Assembly: GCA_947631375.1 (NCBI GenBank)
Contig: CANRLD010000002.1
Coordinates: 1-31,935, forward strand
Direction of reading: 5' to 3'
Origin: an uncultured Methylophaga sp.
GTDB lineage: Bacteria > Pseudomonadota > Gammaproteobacteria > Nitrosococcales > Methylophagaceae
DNA: 31,935 bases
The notes beneath the pieces were generated by a model. That model saw only the letters and a list, made by a program, of their open reading frames with translations. It did no database searches and was not told where the DNA came from. The translations under genes were made by a program, and so were the position numbers. Positions 7,599-15,496 of the stretch are shown piece after piece. Each line of letters opens with the position of its first letter. Within the stretch, counting starts at the first letter, position 1.

Positions 7599-9197
7599 TT
7601 ATACGTTGATGCCCTGGCTTTTCAGGTACTCATCATAAGTGCCGCTAAAGTCAATAATACCGTCACTTTCCATATCAAAAATACGGGTTGCCAGTGATGA
7701 AACAAACTCCCGGTCGTGCGATACAAAAATCAAGGTGCCATCATAATTTTCCAGCGCCAGATTGAGTGATTCGATCGATTCCATATCCATATGGTTGGTG
7801 GGTTCATCCATGACCAGAATATTGGGTCGCTGCAGAATCAGCTTACCAAACAACATGCGGCCTTTTTCACCACCTGATAAAACGCTAACCTTTTTATCGA
7901 TCATCTTGCCGGAGAATAATAACCGTCCCAAGGTGCCGCGTATGACCTGCTCATCATCTTCTGGCCCAGCCCATTGAGACATCCACTCAAACAGGTTCAT
8001 ATTATTTTTAAACAAATGATCATGATCTTGCGCGTAATAACCAATGTTGGCATTTTCTGACCATTTGATGGTGCCGGAAGTGGGGGGCAGTTCCCCCACC
8101 AGAGTTTTCACCAATGTTGTTTTACCAATACCGTTAGGGCCGATAATGGCAATTCTTTCTCCTACTTCGGCCATAAAGCTGAAACGTTCAAACAACGGTT
8201 TTTCGTTTTCGTAGCCTTGTGTCAGGTTGCTGACTTCCAGCGCATTACGAAACAGTTTCTTTTCTTGAGTGAAACGAATGAACGGATTAACACGGCTGGA
8301 CGGCTTGATGTCGTCCAGCTGAATTTTTTCCATTTGTTTCTGTCGGGAAGTGGCTTGCTTGGCTTTGGATGCGTTGGCCGAGAAGCGTGATACAAACTCC
8401 TGTAACTCTTTTATTTGCGCTTTTTTCTTGGCATTGTCGGCCTGTAAGCGTTCGCGAGCCTGGGTTGATGCCGTCATATAGTCGTCATAATTTCCGGGGT
8501 AAATACGCAGTTCACCATAGTCCATATCAGCCATATGGGTGCAGATACGATTCAGAAAGTGCCGATCATGCGAGATGATAATCATCGTGCTGTTACGTTG
8601 ACTCAGCACTTCTTCCAGCCAGCGAATGGTATTAATATCCAAGTGGTTGGTCGGTTCATCCAACAGCATGATGTCGGGATCAGCAAACAGCACTTGTGCC
8701 AGTAATATCCGCAATTTCCAGCCGGGCGCGATCTCGCTCATTGGTCCATAATGCTGCTCAACCGGAATGCCGACACCTAACAGTAATTCACCGGCACGAG
8801 ACTCGGCGGTATAACCGTCCAGCTCGGCATATTGTCCTTCCAGTTCAGCGACCTTCAGACCATCTTCCTCACTCATTTCCGCCAGACTGTAAATCCGCTC
8901 GCGCTCGCGATGGACTTCCCACAGATCGGGTTGTCCCATAATCACCACATCAATAACTCGCTGATCTTCGTAGGCAAATTGATCTTGCTTTAGTACAGCA
9001 TAGGATTCATTGGGATCATAGCTGACGTTACCGGAGGTGGGTTCCTGGGTGCCAGCCAGTATTTTCATGAAAGTGGATTTCCCACAACCATTGGCACCGA
9101 TCAGGCCGTAACGGTTGCCGTCTCCGAATTTGACCGAGACGTTTTCGAACAGGGGTTTGGCCCCGAATTGCATGGTGATGTTAGCAGTGCTTAACAA
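7599..9197 (-). CDS. ybiT: ABC-F family ATPase YbiT
   Basis: 532 residues with two ABC domains and no membrane segment, as in ABC-F proteins that act on the ribosome. Walker A motifs are GANGCGKST and GPNGIGKTT. The second signature is LSGGEKGRM; the first is degenerate (EIAPGWKLRILLAQ), which is usual for the family. Both halves contain DEPTNHLD-like Walker B motifs (the second is DEPTNHMD). The P-site tRNA-interaction linker region (about 240-300) is rich in Lys/Gln, with SRFSANASKAKQATSRQKQM. Length and sequence match YbiT rather than EttA. The start is TTG 9195-9197 with AGGA 8 bases upstream; it gives the same amino end as E. coli YbiT. The precise translational role of YbiT is not settled. 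Confidence 0.93.
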   Translation of the reverse strand: MLSTANITMQFGAKPLFENVSVKFGDGNRYGLIGANGCGKSTFMKILAGTQEPTSGNVSYDPNESYAVLKQDQFAYEDQRVIDVVIMGQPDLWEVHRERERIYSLAEMSEEDGLKVAELEGQYAELDGYTAESRAGELLLGVGIPVEQHYGPMSEIAPGWKLRILLAQVLFADPDIMLLDEPTNHLDINTIRWLEEVLSQRNSTMIIISHDRHFLNRICTHMADMDYGELRIYPGNYDDYMTASTQARERLQADNAKKKAQIKELQEFVSRFSANASKAKQATSRQKQMEKIQLDDIKPSSRVNPFIRFTQEKKLFRNALEVSNLTQGYENEKPLFERFSFMAEVGERIAIIGPNGIGKTTLVKTLVGELPPTSGTIKWSENANIGYYAQDHDHLFKNNMNLFEWMSQWAGPEDDEQVIRGTLGRLLFSGKMIDKKVSVLSGGEKGRMLFGKLILQRPNILVMDEPTNHMDMESIESLNLALENYDGTLIFVSHDREFVSSLATRIFDMESDGIIDFSGTYDEYLKSQGINV

Positions 9198-9251
9198 AGT
9201 GAATATCCTGTAGCTTAAGGAGATGGTCAGGTGTACTGAAAAAACCCACCA

Positions 9252-9521
9252 TTATACATGCTCTGTTGCGCTATCGATAAGCTTCAGTTTCTGTTGTCTG
9301 CTGAGCTTTTTGATGGCAGCCTCGCGGCGGCTGGCACTGCTGCGATTTGGATGCTGTTCCTGGTAGACAATCTGTTGGGCGGGGCTGCTATGGAAAAAAC
9401 GAGCGCCGCCCTGAAGTGATTGGTGCTGTTTGAATCGTCGCTGCAAGTCGGTGGTAATGCCTGTATAAAGATGCCCGTTGGAAGCCTGGATGATATAGAG
9501 CGTCCAGTCAGTCTTTGTCAT
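9252..9521 (-). CDS. GIY-YIG nuclease superfamily protein (YhbQ-like)
   Basis: 89 residues consisting of one GIY-YIG domain: LYIIQASNGHLYTGITTDLQ contains the two half-motifs (here LYII and LYTGIT) and is followed by RRFKQH with the conserved Arg. A later QIVYQEQHPNRSSASRREAA segment holds the conserved Glu and Lys/Arg residues, with AIKKLSRQQKLKLI at the end. Small stand-alone GIY-YIG proteins of this size belong to the UPF0213/YhbQ group; DNA nuclease activity is reported for some, but the cellular role is unclear. It overlaps the 3' end of msrB by 14 bases and probably shares its transcript. No sign of a mobile intron or homing element is present around it. Confidence 0.88.
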   Translation of the reverse strand: MTKTDWTLYIIQASNGHLYTGITTDLQRRFKQHQSLQGGARFFHSSPAQQIVYQEQHPNRSSASRREAAIKKLSRQQKLKLIDSATEHV

Positions 9522-9906
9522 GAAAATTGAGCGCTAGCGAATTGATGCAGTAACGCAGTCCGGTTGGTTGTGGCCCATCATCAAACACATGGCCCAGATG
9601 TGCATCACATCGCTGACAACGCACTTCGGTGCGATCCATATTATGGCTGTAATCCGGGTGATGAGTAACCACGCCATGTTCAACCTGGTGTGAAAAACTG
9701 GGCCAGCCGCAGCCTGCGTCAAACTTTGCTTCAGAAGTAAATAAAGCCTGGTCGCAGCAGATACAGTGATATTCTCCGACAGCATGGTGATCTACATACT
9801 CACCGGAAAAAGGCGGTTCGGTCCCGGCTTGACGCGTAATACGATATTGTTCTTCACTCAGTGCCTGTCGCCATTGTGCGTCAGTTTTGTTCACAATAGA
9901 TGTCAT
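9508..9906 (-). CDS. msrB: Peptide-methionine (R)-S-oxide reductase MsrB
   Basis: Repairs methionine-R-sulfoxide in proteins. From ATG 9904-9906 the product is 132 residues. Another in-frame ATG three codons upstream (9913-9915) is possible, but GGGA sits at a better distance from the second. The zinc site is formed by CICC and CQRC (two CxxC pairs), the central GCGWPSF motif is intact, and the catalytic cysteine lies in GLRYCINS near the carboxyl end. No signal peptide is seen, so it is cytoplasmic. It lies 76 bases after the hybrid kinase gene and overlaps the GIY-YIG gene downstream. No msrA is fused or adjacent. Confidence 0.95.
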   Translation of the reverse strand: MTSIVNKTDAQWRQALSEEQYRITRQAGTEPPFSGEYVDHHAVGEYHCICCDQALFTSEAKFDAGCGWPSFSHQVEHGVVTHHPDYSHNMDRTEVRCQRCDAHLGHVFDDGPQPTGLRYCINSLALNFHDKD

Positions 9907-9982
9907 AACAATCATCCCACGATAACGAACCAGCTATTGTATAAAAAAGACGCAGACAAAGCATGTCCCGTTGCTGGCAGCA

Positions 9983-12900
9983 CTATTTTGTATTAACGGC
10001 TTGTGTTATTTGCTCTTGCAAGGTGGAAAATTGCTTCAACAGCAGTTGCATGCCTTCTATATCAAATGCATCAATACGTTTCAGTAATTGATCAGCATAG
10101 TCTTCCAGCAGTGGTAGAGCATGATGGTCTACCAGTTCTCTGACCGATGCAGCAAAGTGTTTGATATCAGCAATGCTGTTGTTTTCAATCGCCTGTCGCC
10201 AGATTGGCGCAATTTCTATCTGGATACGGGCAAGGATCAGGCGCAGCTCTGCGGTGTCGAGCTGTGACCAGTCCTGTTCCATGTCGTTCACAGCCTCTGC
10301 CTCACCGGCCCGGTATGTGAGAAATGTGCTTAAGGTATTGAATAGTTCGTTGCGCAACACCGGTTTACGCAAATAGGCATCAAAGTGGTGTAACTGCTCG
10401 TGTGAATGCTCATTTGCCATAACGGAAGCAGTCAAGGCAACGATGGGCAGATCAGGGTAAATTGCTTTTATTTTTTGAGCGGCTTGATAGCCGTCCATGA
10501 CAGGCATACGAATATCCATCAACACCAGATCCACAGGGTTGTGCTGAACAAAATCAACGGCAATTTGCCCATTCTCGGCTTCGCTGGTCTGGACGGCCGT
10601 GTTGATAAAGTGCTGGCGGATTAGTTCGCGATTATGCGATATATCATCCACTATCAGCATATGGGCAGATTCAAACTGTATCTGTCTGGCATCAAGGCTC
10701 ATGGTGCGTTGCCGTAACGAATCACTGACAACCGCAGCAATATCGATGTCGGGCAAGCGAATGGTAAACAGGGAACCCTTGCCTGGCTGGCTTTGTAACT
10801 GAATTTCGCCGCCCATCATTTCAATTAACCGCCGGGTAATGGATAAGCCCAGCCCGGTGCCGCCATATTTACGTGGATCCTGTCCCGATTGTTGGGTAAA
10901 GGTTTCAAAAATATATTCCAGTTGCTCTTCAGGAATACCGATCCCGCTGTCTTCGACCTGAATATGCAAATCCAACTTGCTCTGGTGATCATCAACATTA
11001 TCGGCATGCAGACTGATGCGTATCTGGCCTGTTTCAGTAAACTTTACCGCATTACCGATAAGGTTAAACAGGATCTGTCGCAACCGTGTTGCGTCGAGCA
11101 GCAGGCCCTGCGGCAGCGTTGGATCAATATCGAGATGCAGTAACAAATCCTTATTTTTAATTTGTAATGCAAACATATTGGCGGTTTCGGTGAACAACTG
11201 ATGCGGATCAACAGCTGATTTATTCAAAACCAGCTTGCCGGCTTCAATCTTGGAAAGATCGAGAATATCGTTAATGAGTAATAACAGGGTGGTGCCGGCG
11301 CTGCGAATAGTGGTAATAAATGACTTCAATCTAGGTTCGGTGACTTGCTCATCCAGTAGCTCGGCAAAACCAAGAATGGCGTTCATTGGTGTGCGGATTT
11401 CATGGCTCATATTTGCCAGAAACTGTGATTTTGCAATGTTGGCAGACTCGGCGTGAACTTTGGCTTCCTTCAGCGAATTTTCCAAAGCGATACGTTCGTT
11501 CATATTCAGGTAGCAAGCGAGATAGGCCGGTTTCTCTTGATACTGAATGGCAATAACCGAGCATAATCCCTGAATGATTTGTCCGTGTTGGGTTTTTATT
11601 TTGACCACTTCATTTTTGATTTCACCATCATTGGTTAACTTAGCCAGAATATCCTGACGCTGACCGGGCTCAGCGTAGAACTGTTGTATATTCAGATCCT
11701 TCAGCTGTTTAGCAGAAAATCCCAACTCGTTATGGCTATGAATATTGGCCAGCAGAATACTGCCATCGTCAGCAGCGGTCACCAGCAGACTCATCGGCAT
11801 CACATTGATCAAATGCAGTAGTTGGGCTTCGCTGTCGCGTAATTGCTGTTCTGATTGCAAACGACGGTTTACTTCGGTCTGCAAGCGTCTATTCCAGTAA
11901 ATACTGGCTATTAACAGCAGCAGAAATACCGCTGCTACCTGCATCAGTAAGGTGTAATCCGTGCGTTGTATGGTGCTTAATGACATCCAGCGATTATCAA
12001 TAAGCTGTTTTTCTTCTTCGGAAATCGCCGCCAGAGCTTTGTTAATAATAGAAACAAGCTCTGGCTGCTCTTTGACGATGCCGATATGTAATACGGAGGA
12101 ATACTCGTTAAGGATGCTGGTATTAAAGTGGGTCAGACCTGCCTGGCGTGCGTGATAACTGATCACAGCGAGGTTGTCGAAATAAGCATCTATTTTTTCT
12201 GCAGCCAGCATGGCTAACCCTTCTTTTGCCGAAGCAACATGCACAAGATCAACCTCGGGATAATGGGCCTGTAAAACGGACTCCGCAAAATAGCCTTTGA
12301 CGACACCCACCGGCCTGTTATTAAAATGCTCCGGGTGGGTGAAGTGACCAAATTTGGTGGTGGCAATTGCCAGCGAGTAGTCGAGATAGGGGAGCGAGAA
12401 ATCGAGGAAGGTTTCACGAAAGGAATTGGGTGACAGGGCGGTAATCAGATCGATATTGTTATCTTGTGCTGCTGTAATAACCGATTGCCAGTCGTTATAT
12501 GGCACGAATTCAAACTGCAGTCCGGTTTGTTCAGCAATCAGCTTAAGGTAGTCGGCGCTGATCCCGTGGTGTTGCTGTTGCTGATCAATAAAATCTATCG
12601 GTGCCCAGGCCGGATCGCCTCCCACTCTCACCCGCGGATTTTCTGTTATCCAGCGCTGTTCCGCTTCGCTCAGGGTAATACGTGGTTGCTGCTCTGGAAG
12701 TACTTCAAAAGTATGACCATCACTGGCTGCATACCATTTATCACGGATTTGCTGCTTCTCTTCGTCGCTAATCGCTGCTAATGATTTTTCAACAATACTG
12801 TGCAGTAACGGATAGCGTTTATCGATCGCGATTGCGGTGTCTGTGGTCAGCCCTGGAAGCCTGGCGATGACGCGTAAATTAGACAGGTAGTGTTGTTTCA

Positions 12901-13510
12901 TAATGCTGGTGGCGACAGCGATATTACCAATATAGACATCTGCATTTGAGAAGGAGACGGCTTGCAGCGATTCAGCATTCGAATTGGTAAGCAATAAGTC
13001 CAGTTGCGGGTAGTGACTTACCAGCCAGTGATGCAGGTAAGAATCCCGATTGACCGCTATGGTCAAGTCGAGCACGTCGTCGATAGAGTCAATACCAGTA
13101 CGAGACTGTTGCACGATAATGCCGAGAGGCATGCTGACGTAAGGTTGGCTGAAGAGCAAAAACTGTTGACGTTCTTCGGTAGCGGCGGCGCAACTGAGTC
13201 CCATAAGCTCTCCGGCGCGCATTTTCTCCATCGTGGTGGCCCACACATCCGGTTTGACAACAATTTTCAGGCCACTTTTCTCACTGACAAGTTTCAGGAT
13301 ATCGGCAGCGATACCATCATGTTCATTGTGCTCATTACGAAAATCGTAAGGTGGCCAATTGAAATCTGCACCGAGGATAATTTCAGGATTAGCCGTTATC
13401 CAGCTTTGTTCTTCCGCAGTAAGTGTTACAGCGTGCGACGAGTAACTGAAAAGTAGCGCGATGCAACATAACAGCCAGTCAGTTTTGATGGATAACGGCC
13501 ATAAAGTCAT
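9983..13510 (-). CDS. Hybrid sensor histidine kinase with two periplasmic SBP_bac_3 domains, PAS, HisKA, HATPase, receiver and degenerate C-terminal domain
   Basis: 1175 residues from ATG 13508-13510, chosen because it gives a clean signal peptide (1-27, ending SHA) and GGA upstream. Longer in-frame starts run into the preceding gene. Order: two solute-binding family 3 domains (about 28-262 and 275-505), one membrane helix (about 520-540), a PAS domain (about 560-670), HisKA with His703 in SHEIRTPMN, HATPase with N-box near 821 and GGTGLGLS near 883, then a receiver with Asp999 in VLMDIRMPVMDGY. The layout resembles BvgS/EvgS-type kinases; the ligand is probably an amino acid or similar small molecule (inference). 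The last about 90 residues occupy the place of an HPt domain but contain no HxxKG. The gene overlaps the HD-GYP regulator by 32 bases, so the two are probably partners. Confidence 0.93.
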   Translation of the reverse strand: MTLWPLSIKTDWLLCCIALLFSYSSHAVTLTAEEQSWITANPEIILGADFNWPPYDFRNEHNEHDGIAADILKLVSEKSGLKIVVKPDVWATTMEKMRAGELMGLSCAAATEERQQFLLFSQPYVSMPLGIIVQQSRTGIDSIDDVLDLTIAVNRDSYLHHWLVSHYPQLDLLLTNSNAESLQAVSFSNADVYIGNIAVATSIMKQHYLSNLRVIARLPGLTTDTAIAIDKRYPLLHSIVEKSLAAISDEEKQQIRDKWYAASDGHTFEVLPEQQPRITLSEAEQRWITENPRVRVGGDPAWAPIDFIDQQQQHHGISADYLKLIAEQTGLQFEFVPYNDWQSVITAAQDNNIDLITALSPNSFRETFLDFSLPYLDYSLAIATTKFGHFTHPEHFNNRPVGVVKGYFAESVLQAHYPEVDLVHVASAKEGLAMLAAEKIDAYFDNLAVISYHARQAGLTHFNTSILNEYSSVLHIGIVKEQPELVSIINKALAAISEEEKQLIDNRWMSLSTIQRTDYTLLMQVAAVFLLLLIASIYWNRRLQTEVNRRLQSEQQLRDSEAQLLHLINVMPMSLLVTAADDGSILLANIHSHNELGFSAKQLKDLNIQQFYAEPGQRQDILAKLTNDGEIKNEVVKIKTQHGQIIQGLCSVIAIQYQEKPAYLACYLNMNERIALENSLKEAKVHAESANIAKSQFLANMSHEIRTPMNAILGFAELLDEQVTEPRLKSFITTIRSAGTTLLLLINDILDLSKIEAGKLVLNKSAVDPHQLFTETANMFALQIKNKDLLLHLDIDPTLPQGLLLDATRLRQILFNLIGNAVKFTETGQIRISLHADNVDDHQSKLDLHIQVEDSGIGIPEEQLEYIFETFTQQSGQDPRKYGGTGLGLSITRRLIEMMGGEIQLQSQPGKGSLFTIRLPDIDIAAVVSDSLRQRTMSLDARQIQFESAHMLIVDDISHNRELIRQHFINTAVQTSEAENGQIAVDFVQHNPVDLVLMDIRMPVMDGYQAAQKIKAIYPDLPIVALTASVMANEHSHEQLHHFDAYLRKPVLRNELFNTLSTFLTYRAGEAEAVNDMEQDWSQLDTAELRLILARIQIEIAPIWRQAIENNSIADIKHFAASVRELVDHHALPLLEDYADQLLKRIDAFDIEGMQLLLKQFSTLQEQITQAVNTK

Positions 13511-14528
13511 CGATATGTTCCAAGAGCAAACTGACCAGGTAGGGATCAAAGTGCGTGCTGCTGTGCTTTTTGATGTAATCAATGGCCTCTTCCGGTGACC
13601 ATGCTTCTTTATAAACCCGTTTGTGCAGTAATGCGTCAAAGACATCTACCAGCGCTACGATACGAGCATAGATATGAATGTCTTCTCCCTTCAGAGCCTG
13701 CGGGTAGCCGCTGCCATCCCATTTTTCGTGGTGTTGATGCGCGATAATGGCAGCAGCTTTTATATATTTGCGTTGGGATTTGCTGAGAACATCATACGCA
13801 CGGGTGGTGTGCGTTTTCATGATGGCAAACTCGTCTTCCGTGAGTTTGCCGGCTTTGTGCAGAATGGAATGAGGAATGGTGATTTTGCCAATATCATGCA
13901 TCGGCGCTGCATAAAATAAAATATCAGCATCTTCTTCGGTCAAACTTTTATGATGCTGCGCCAGCCGCCTTGAGCATTCAGCTACGCGACGAATATGCTG
14001 TCCGGTTTCATCTGAAGTCGATTCCATCAGCTCTGTCAGCACATAAATCATTTCCAGTTGATTTTGCTCCAGTTCGGTCATAAGGCGCCGCTGGTTTTGT
14101 TGAAATTTATGCTGCAAGGTCAGGTTATGTTGTTGCAGAAGCTTTTTGGCCCGGTATAAGGATAAATGAGTGCTGACCCGAGCGAGTAATTCGTCGGCAT
14201 GAAAGGGTTTGCACAGATAGTCAACGGCCCCGGCATGAAATCCCTGGGTGATGGAGTCGACATCGACCTTGGCAGTGACAAAGATAATAGGGATATCCTG
14301 TAGACGGGGTTCTGCCTTGATTAACCGGCAGACTTCGTAGCCATCCATATCCGGCATCATGATGTCGAGCAAAATCAAGTCGTACTCATGGCTATGCATT
14401 AGCGCGAGCGCTTCTTGTCCTCGGGTAGCAAAAGAGAGGTTGTAAGGCTCTTCCTTGAGAAAATTCATGGCTACTTGGATGTTGTCAGGCACATCATCGA
14501 CGATAAGAACATTTGGGTTATTGTCCAT
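13479..14528 (-). CDS. Two-component response regulator with HD-GYP c-di-GMP phosphodiesterase domain
   Basis: 349 residues. The receiver domain (about 5-120) has acidic pocket VDD, phosphoacceptor Asp55 in LILLDIMMPDMDGY, and Lys107 in CKPF. A coiled segment (about 125-160) links to an HD-GYP domain with HD at 211-212 and the full HHEKWDGSGYP motif at 266-276, so an active metal-dependent cyclic-di-GMP phosphodiesterase is expected. ATG 14526-14528 has AAGGAG just upstream, a strong site. It is the first gene of the run and overlaps the hybrid kinase by 32 bases, which implies coupled expression. Phosphorylation by that kinase is likely but inferred. It would lower c-di-GMP in response to the kinase's periplasmic ligand. 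Confidence 0.95.
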   Translation of the reverse strand: MDNNPNVLIVDDVPDNIQVAMNFLKEEPYNLSFATRGQEALALMHSHEYDLILLDIMMPDMDGYEVCRLIKAEPRLQDIPIIFVTAKVDVDSITQGFHAGAVDYLCKPFHADELLARVSTHLSLYRAKKLLQQHNLTLQHKFQQNQRRLMTELEQNQLEMIYVLTELMESTSDETGQHIRRVAECSRRLAQHHKSLTEEDADILFYAAPMHDIGKITIPHSILHKAGKLTEDEFAIMKTHTTRAYDVLSKSQRKYIKAAAIIAHQHHEKWDGSGYPQALKGEDIHIYARIVALVDVFDALLHKRVYKEAWSPEEAIDYIKKHSSTHFDPYLVSLLLEHIDDFMAVIHQN

Positions 14529-14735
14529 TACAACTCCTTGATCTATGCCTCATTTTAAAAGAGAAATTCCATCGTGTAATGACAAAGTGTGAAAGTAGCA
14601 ATAATAAGATGACATTGTCTATCTTGTAAGCTGATTTATCTCGCAAAAAACCAATAGTGTGCTCTTGTACCGCTTTTGAGTGAGTTGTAAAAAGAAAATT
14701 CGTATGATGTACCTTTTATATAAGGAGTCAACAGA

Positions 14736-15419
14736 ATGGCTTTGCAAAAAGCAGCTGAATGGCAAGCCGTGTTAGCTGGTGAATTTACGCAACAATATAT
14801 GTTGCAGCTAAAGGCTTTTCTGCAACAGCGAAAAGCGCAACATACGGTTATATATCCTCATTCTACGAACTGGTTTCATGCATTGGAAGCCACGCCGCTT
14901 TCGCAGGTGAAAGTAGTGATCCTGGGGCAAGATCCCTATCACCAACCAGGTCAGGCGCATGGGCTATGTTTTTCGGTAAAGCCAGGTATTGCCATTCCGC
15001 CATCTTTACTGAACATCTATAAAGAACTCAAAAATGATTTGGGTATAGTACCCCCACAGCACGGCTACTTAGAAAGCTGGGCTAAACAGGGCGTGTTGTT
15101 ACTGAATGCGGTATTAACGGTTGGGCATGGCAAGGCCAATGCGCATCAAGGGAAAGGCTGGGAGCAATTTACCGACAAAATTGTCAGTCTCGTTAATCAA
15201 CAATTGAATAATGTTGTGTTCATGTTGTGGGGCAGTTACGCACAAAAAAAAGGGGCAGCGATTGATACGCAACGGCACTTGGTATTAAAAGCGCCACACC
15301 CTTCGCCACTTTCCGCTCATCGCGGCTTTTTGGGATGTGGTCATTTCAGTCAGGCGAATCAGTACCTGTCAGCACACGGAAAATCAGCAATCGACTGGCA
15401 GTTGCCGCCGAATGTGTAG
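14736..15419 (+). CDS. ung: Uracil-DNA glycosylase (family 1)
   Basis: Removes uracil from DNA as the first step of base-excision repair. 227 residues, close to the 229 of E. coli Ung. The water-activating motif GQDPYH (64-69, Asp66) and the leucine-loop motif HPSPLSAHRGF (188-198, His188) are intact, as are LCFSV and LLLNAVLTV. ATG 14736 has AAGGAG 8 bases upstream. The 207-base gap before it must contain divergent promoters for ung and the HD-GYP regulator; I see no box pair I trust. It is followed by yheS after 77 bases on the same strand. Confidence 0.97.
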   Translation: MALQKAAEWQAVLAGEFTQQYMLQLKAFLQQRKAQHTVIYPHSTNWFHALEATPLSQVKVVILGQDPYHQPGQAHGLCFSVKPGIAIPPSLLNIYKELKNDLGIVPPQHGYLESWAKQGVLLLNAVLTVGHGKANAHQGKGWEQFTDKIVSLVNQQLNNVVFMLWGSYAQKKGAAIDTQRHLVLKAPHPSPLSAHRGFLGCGHFSQANQYLSAHGKSAIDWQLPPNV

Positions 15420-15496
15420 CGCGTGAACCGGTTGGATTAAGGTTCGCTGGAGAAATCTCCAATACAGCCACCAACAGGCTTGATACAATTTGCGCT

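Noticed and set aside
9252..9521. GIY-YIG domain as a homing endonuclease or mobile element
   Set aside because: The protein is a single small YhbQ-like domain in a normal gene run, with no intron, intein or repeat around it.
13004..13456. Plus-strand open frame of 150 codons opposite the sensor kinase
   Set aside because: Complement of the first SBP_bac_3 domain; no binding site or recognisable motif.
13511..13645. Longer amino end for the sensor kinase (45 more codons)
   Set aside because: It overlaps the HD-GYP gene further, places a polar stretch before the signal peptide, and has no family-like sequence.
14529..14735. Promoters in the gap between the HD-GYP gene and ung
   Set aside because: Several A/T-rich -10-like hexamers exist on both strands, but none has a -35 at acceptable spacing, so I could not choose one.
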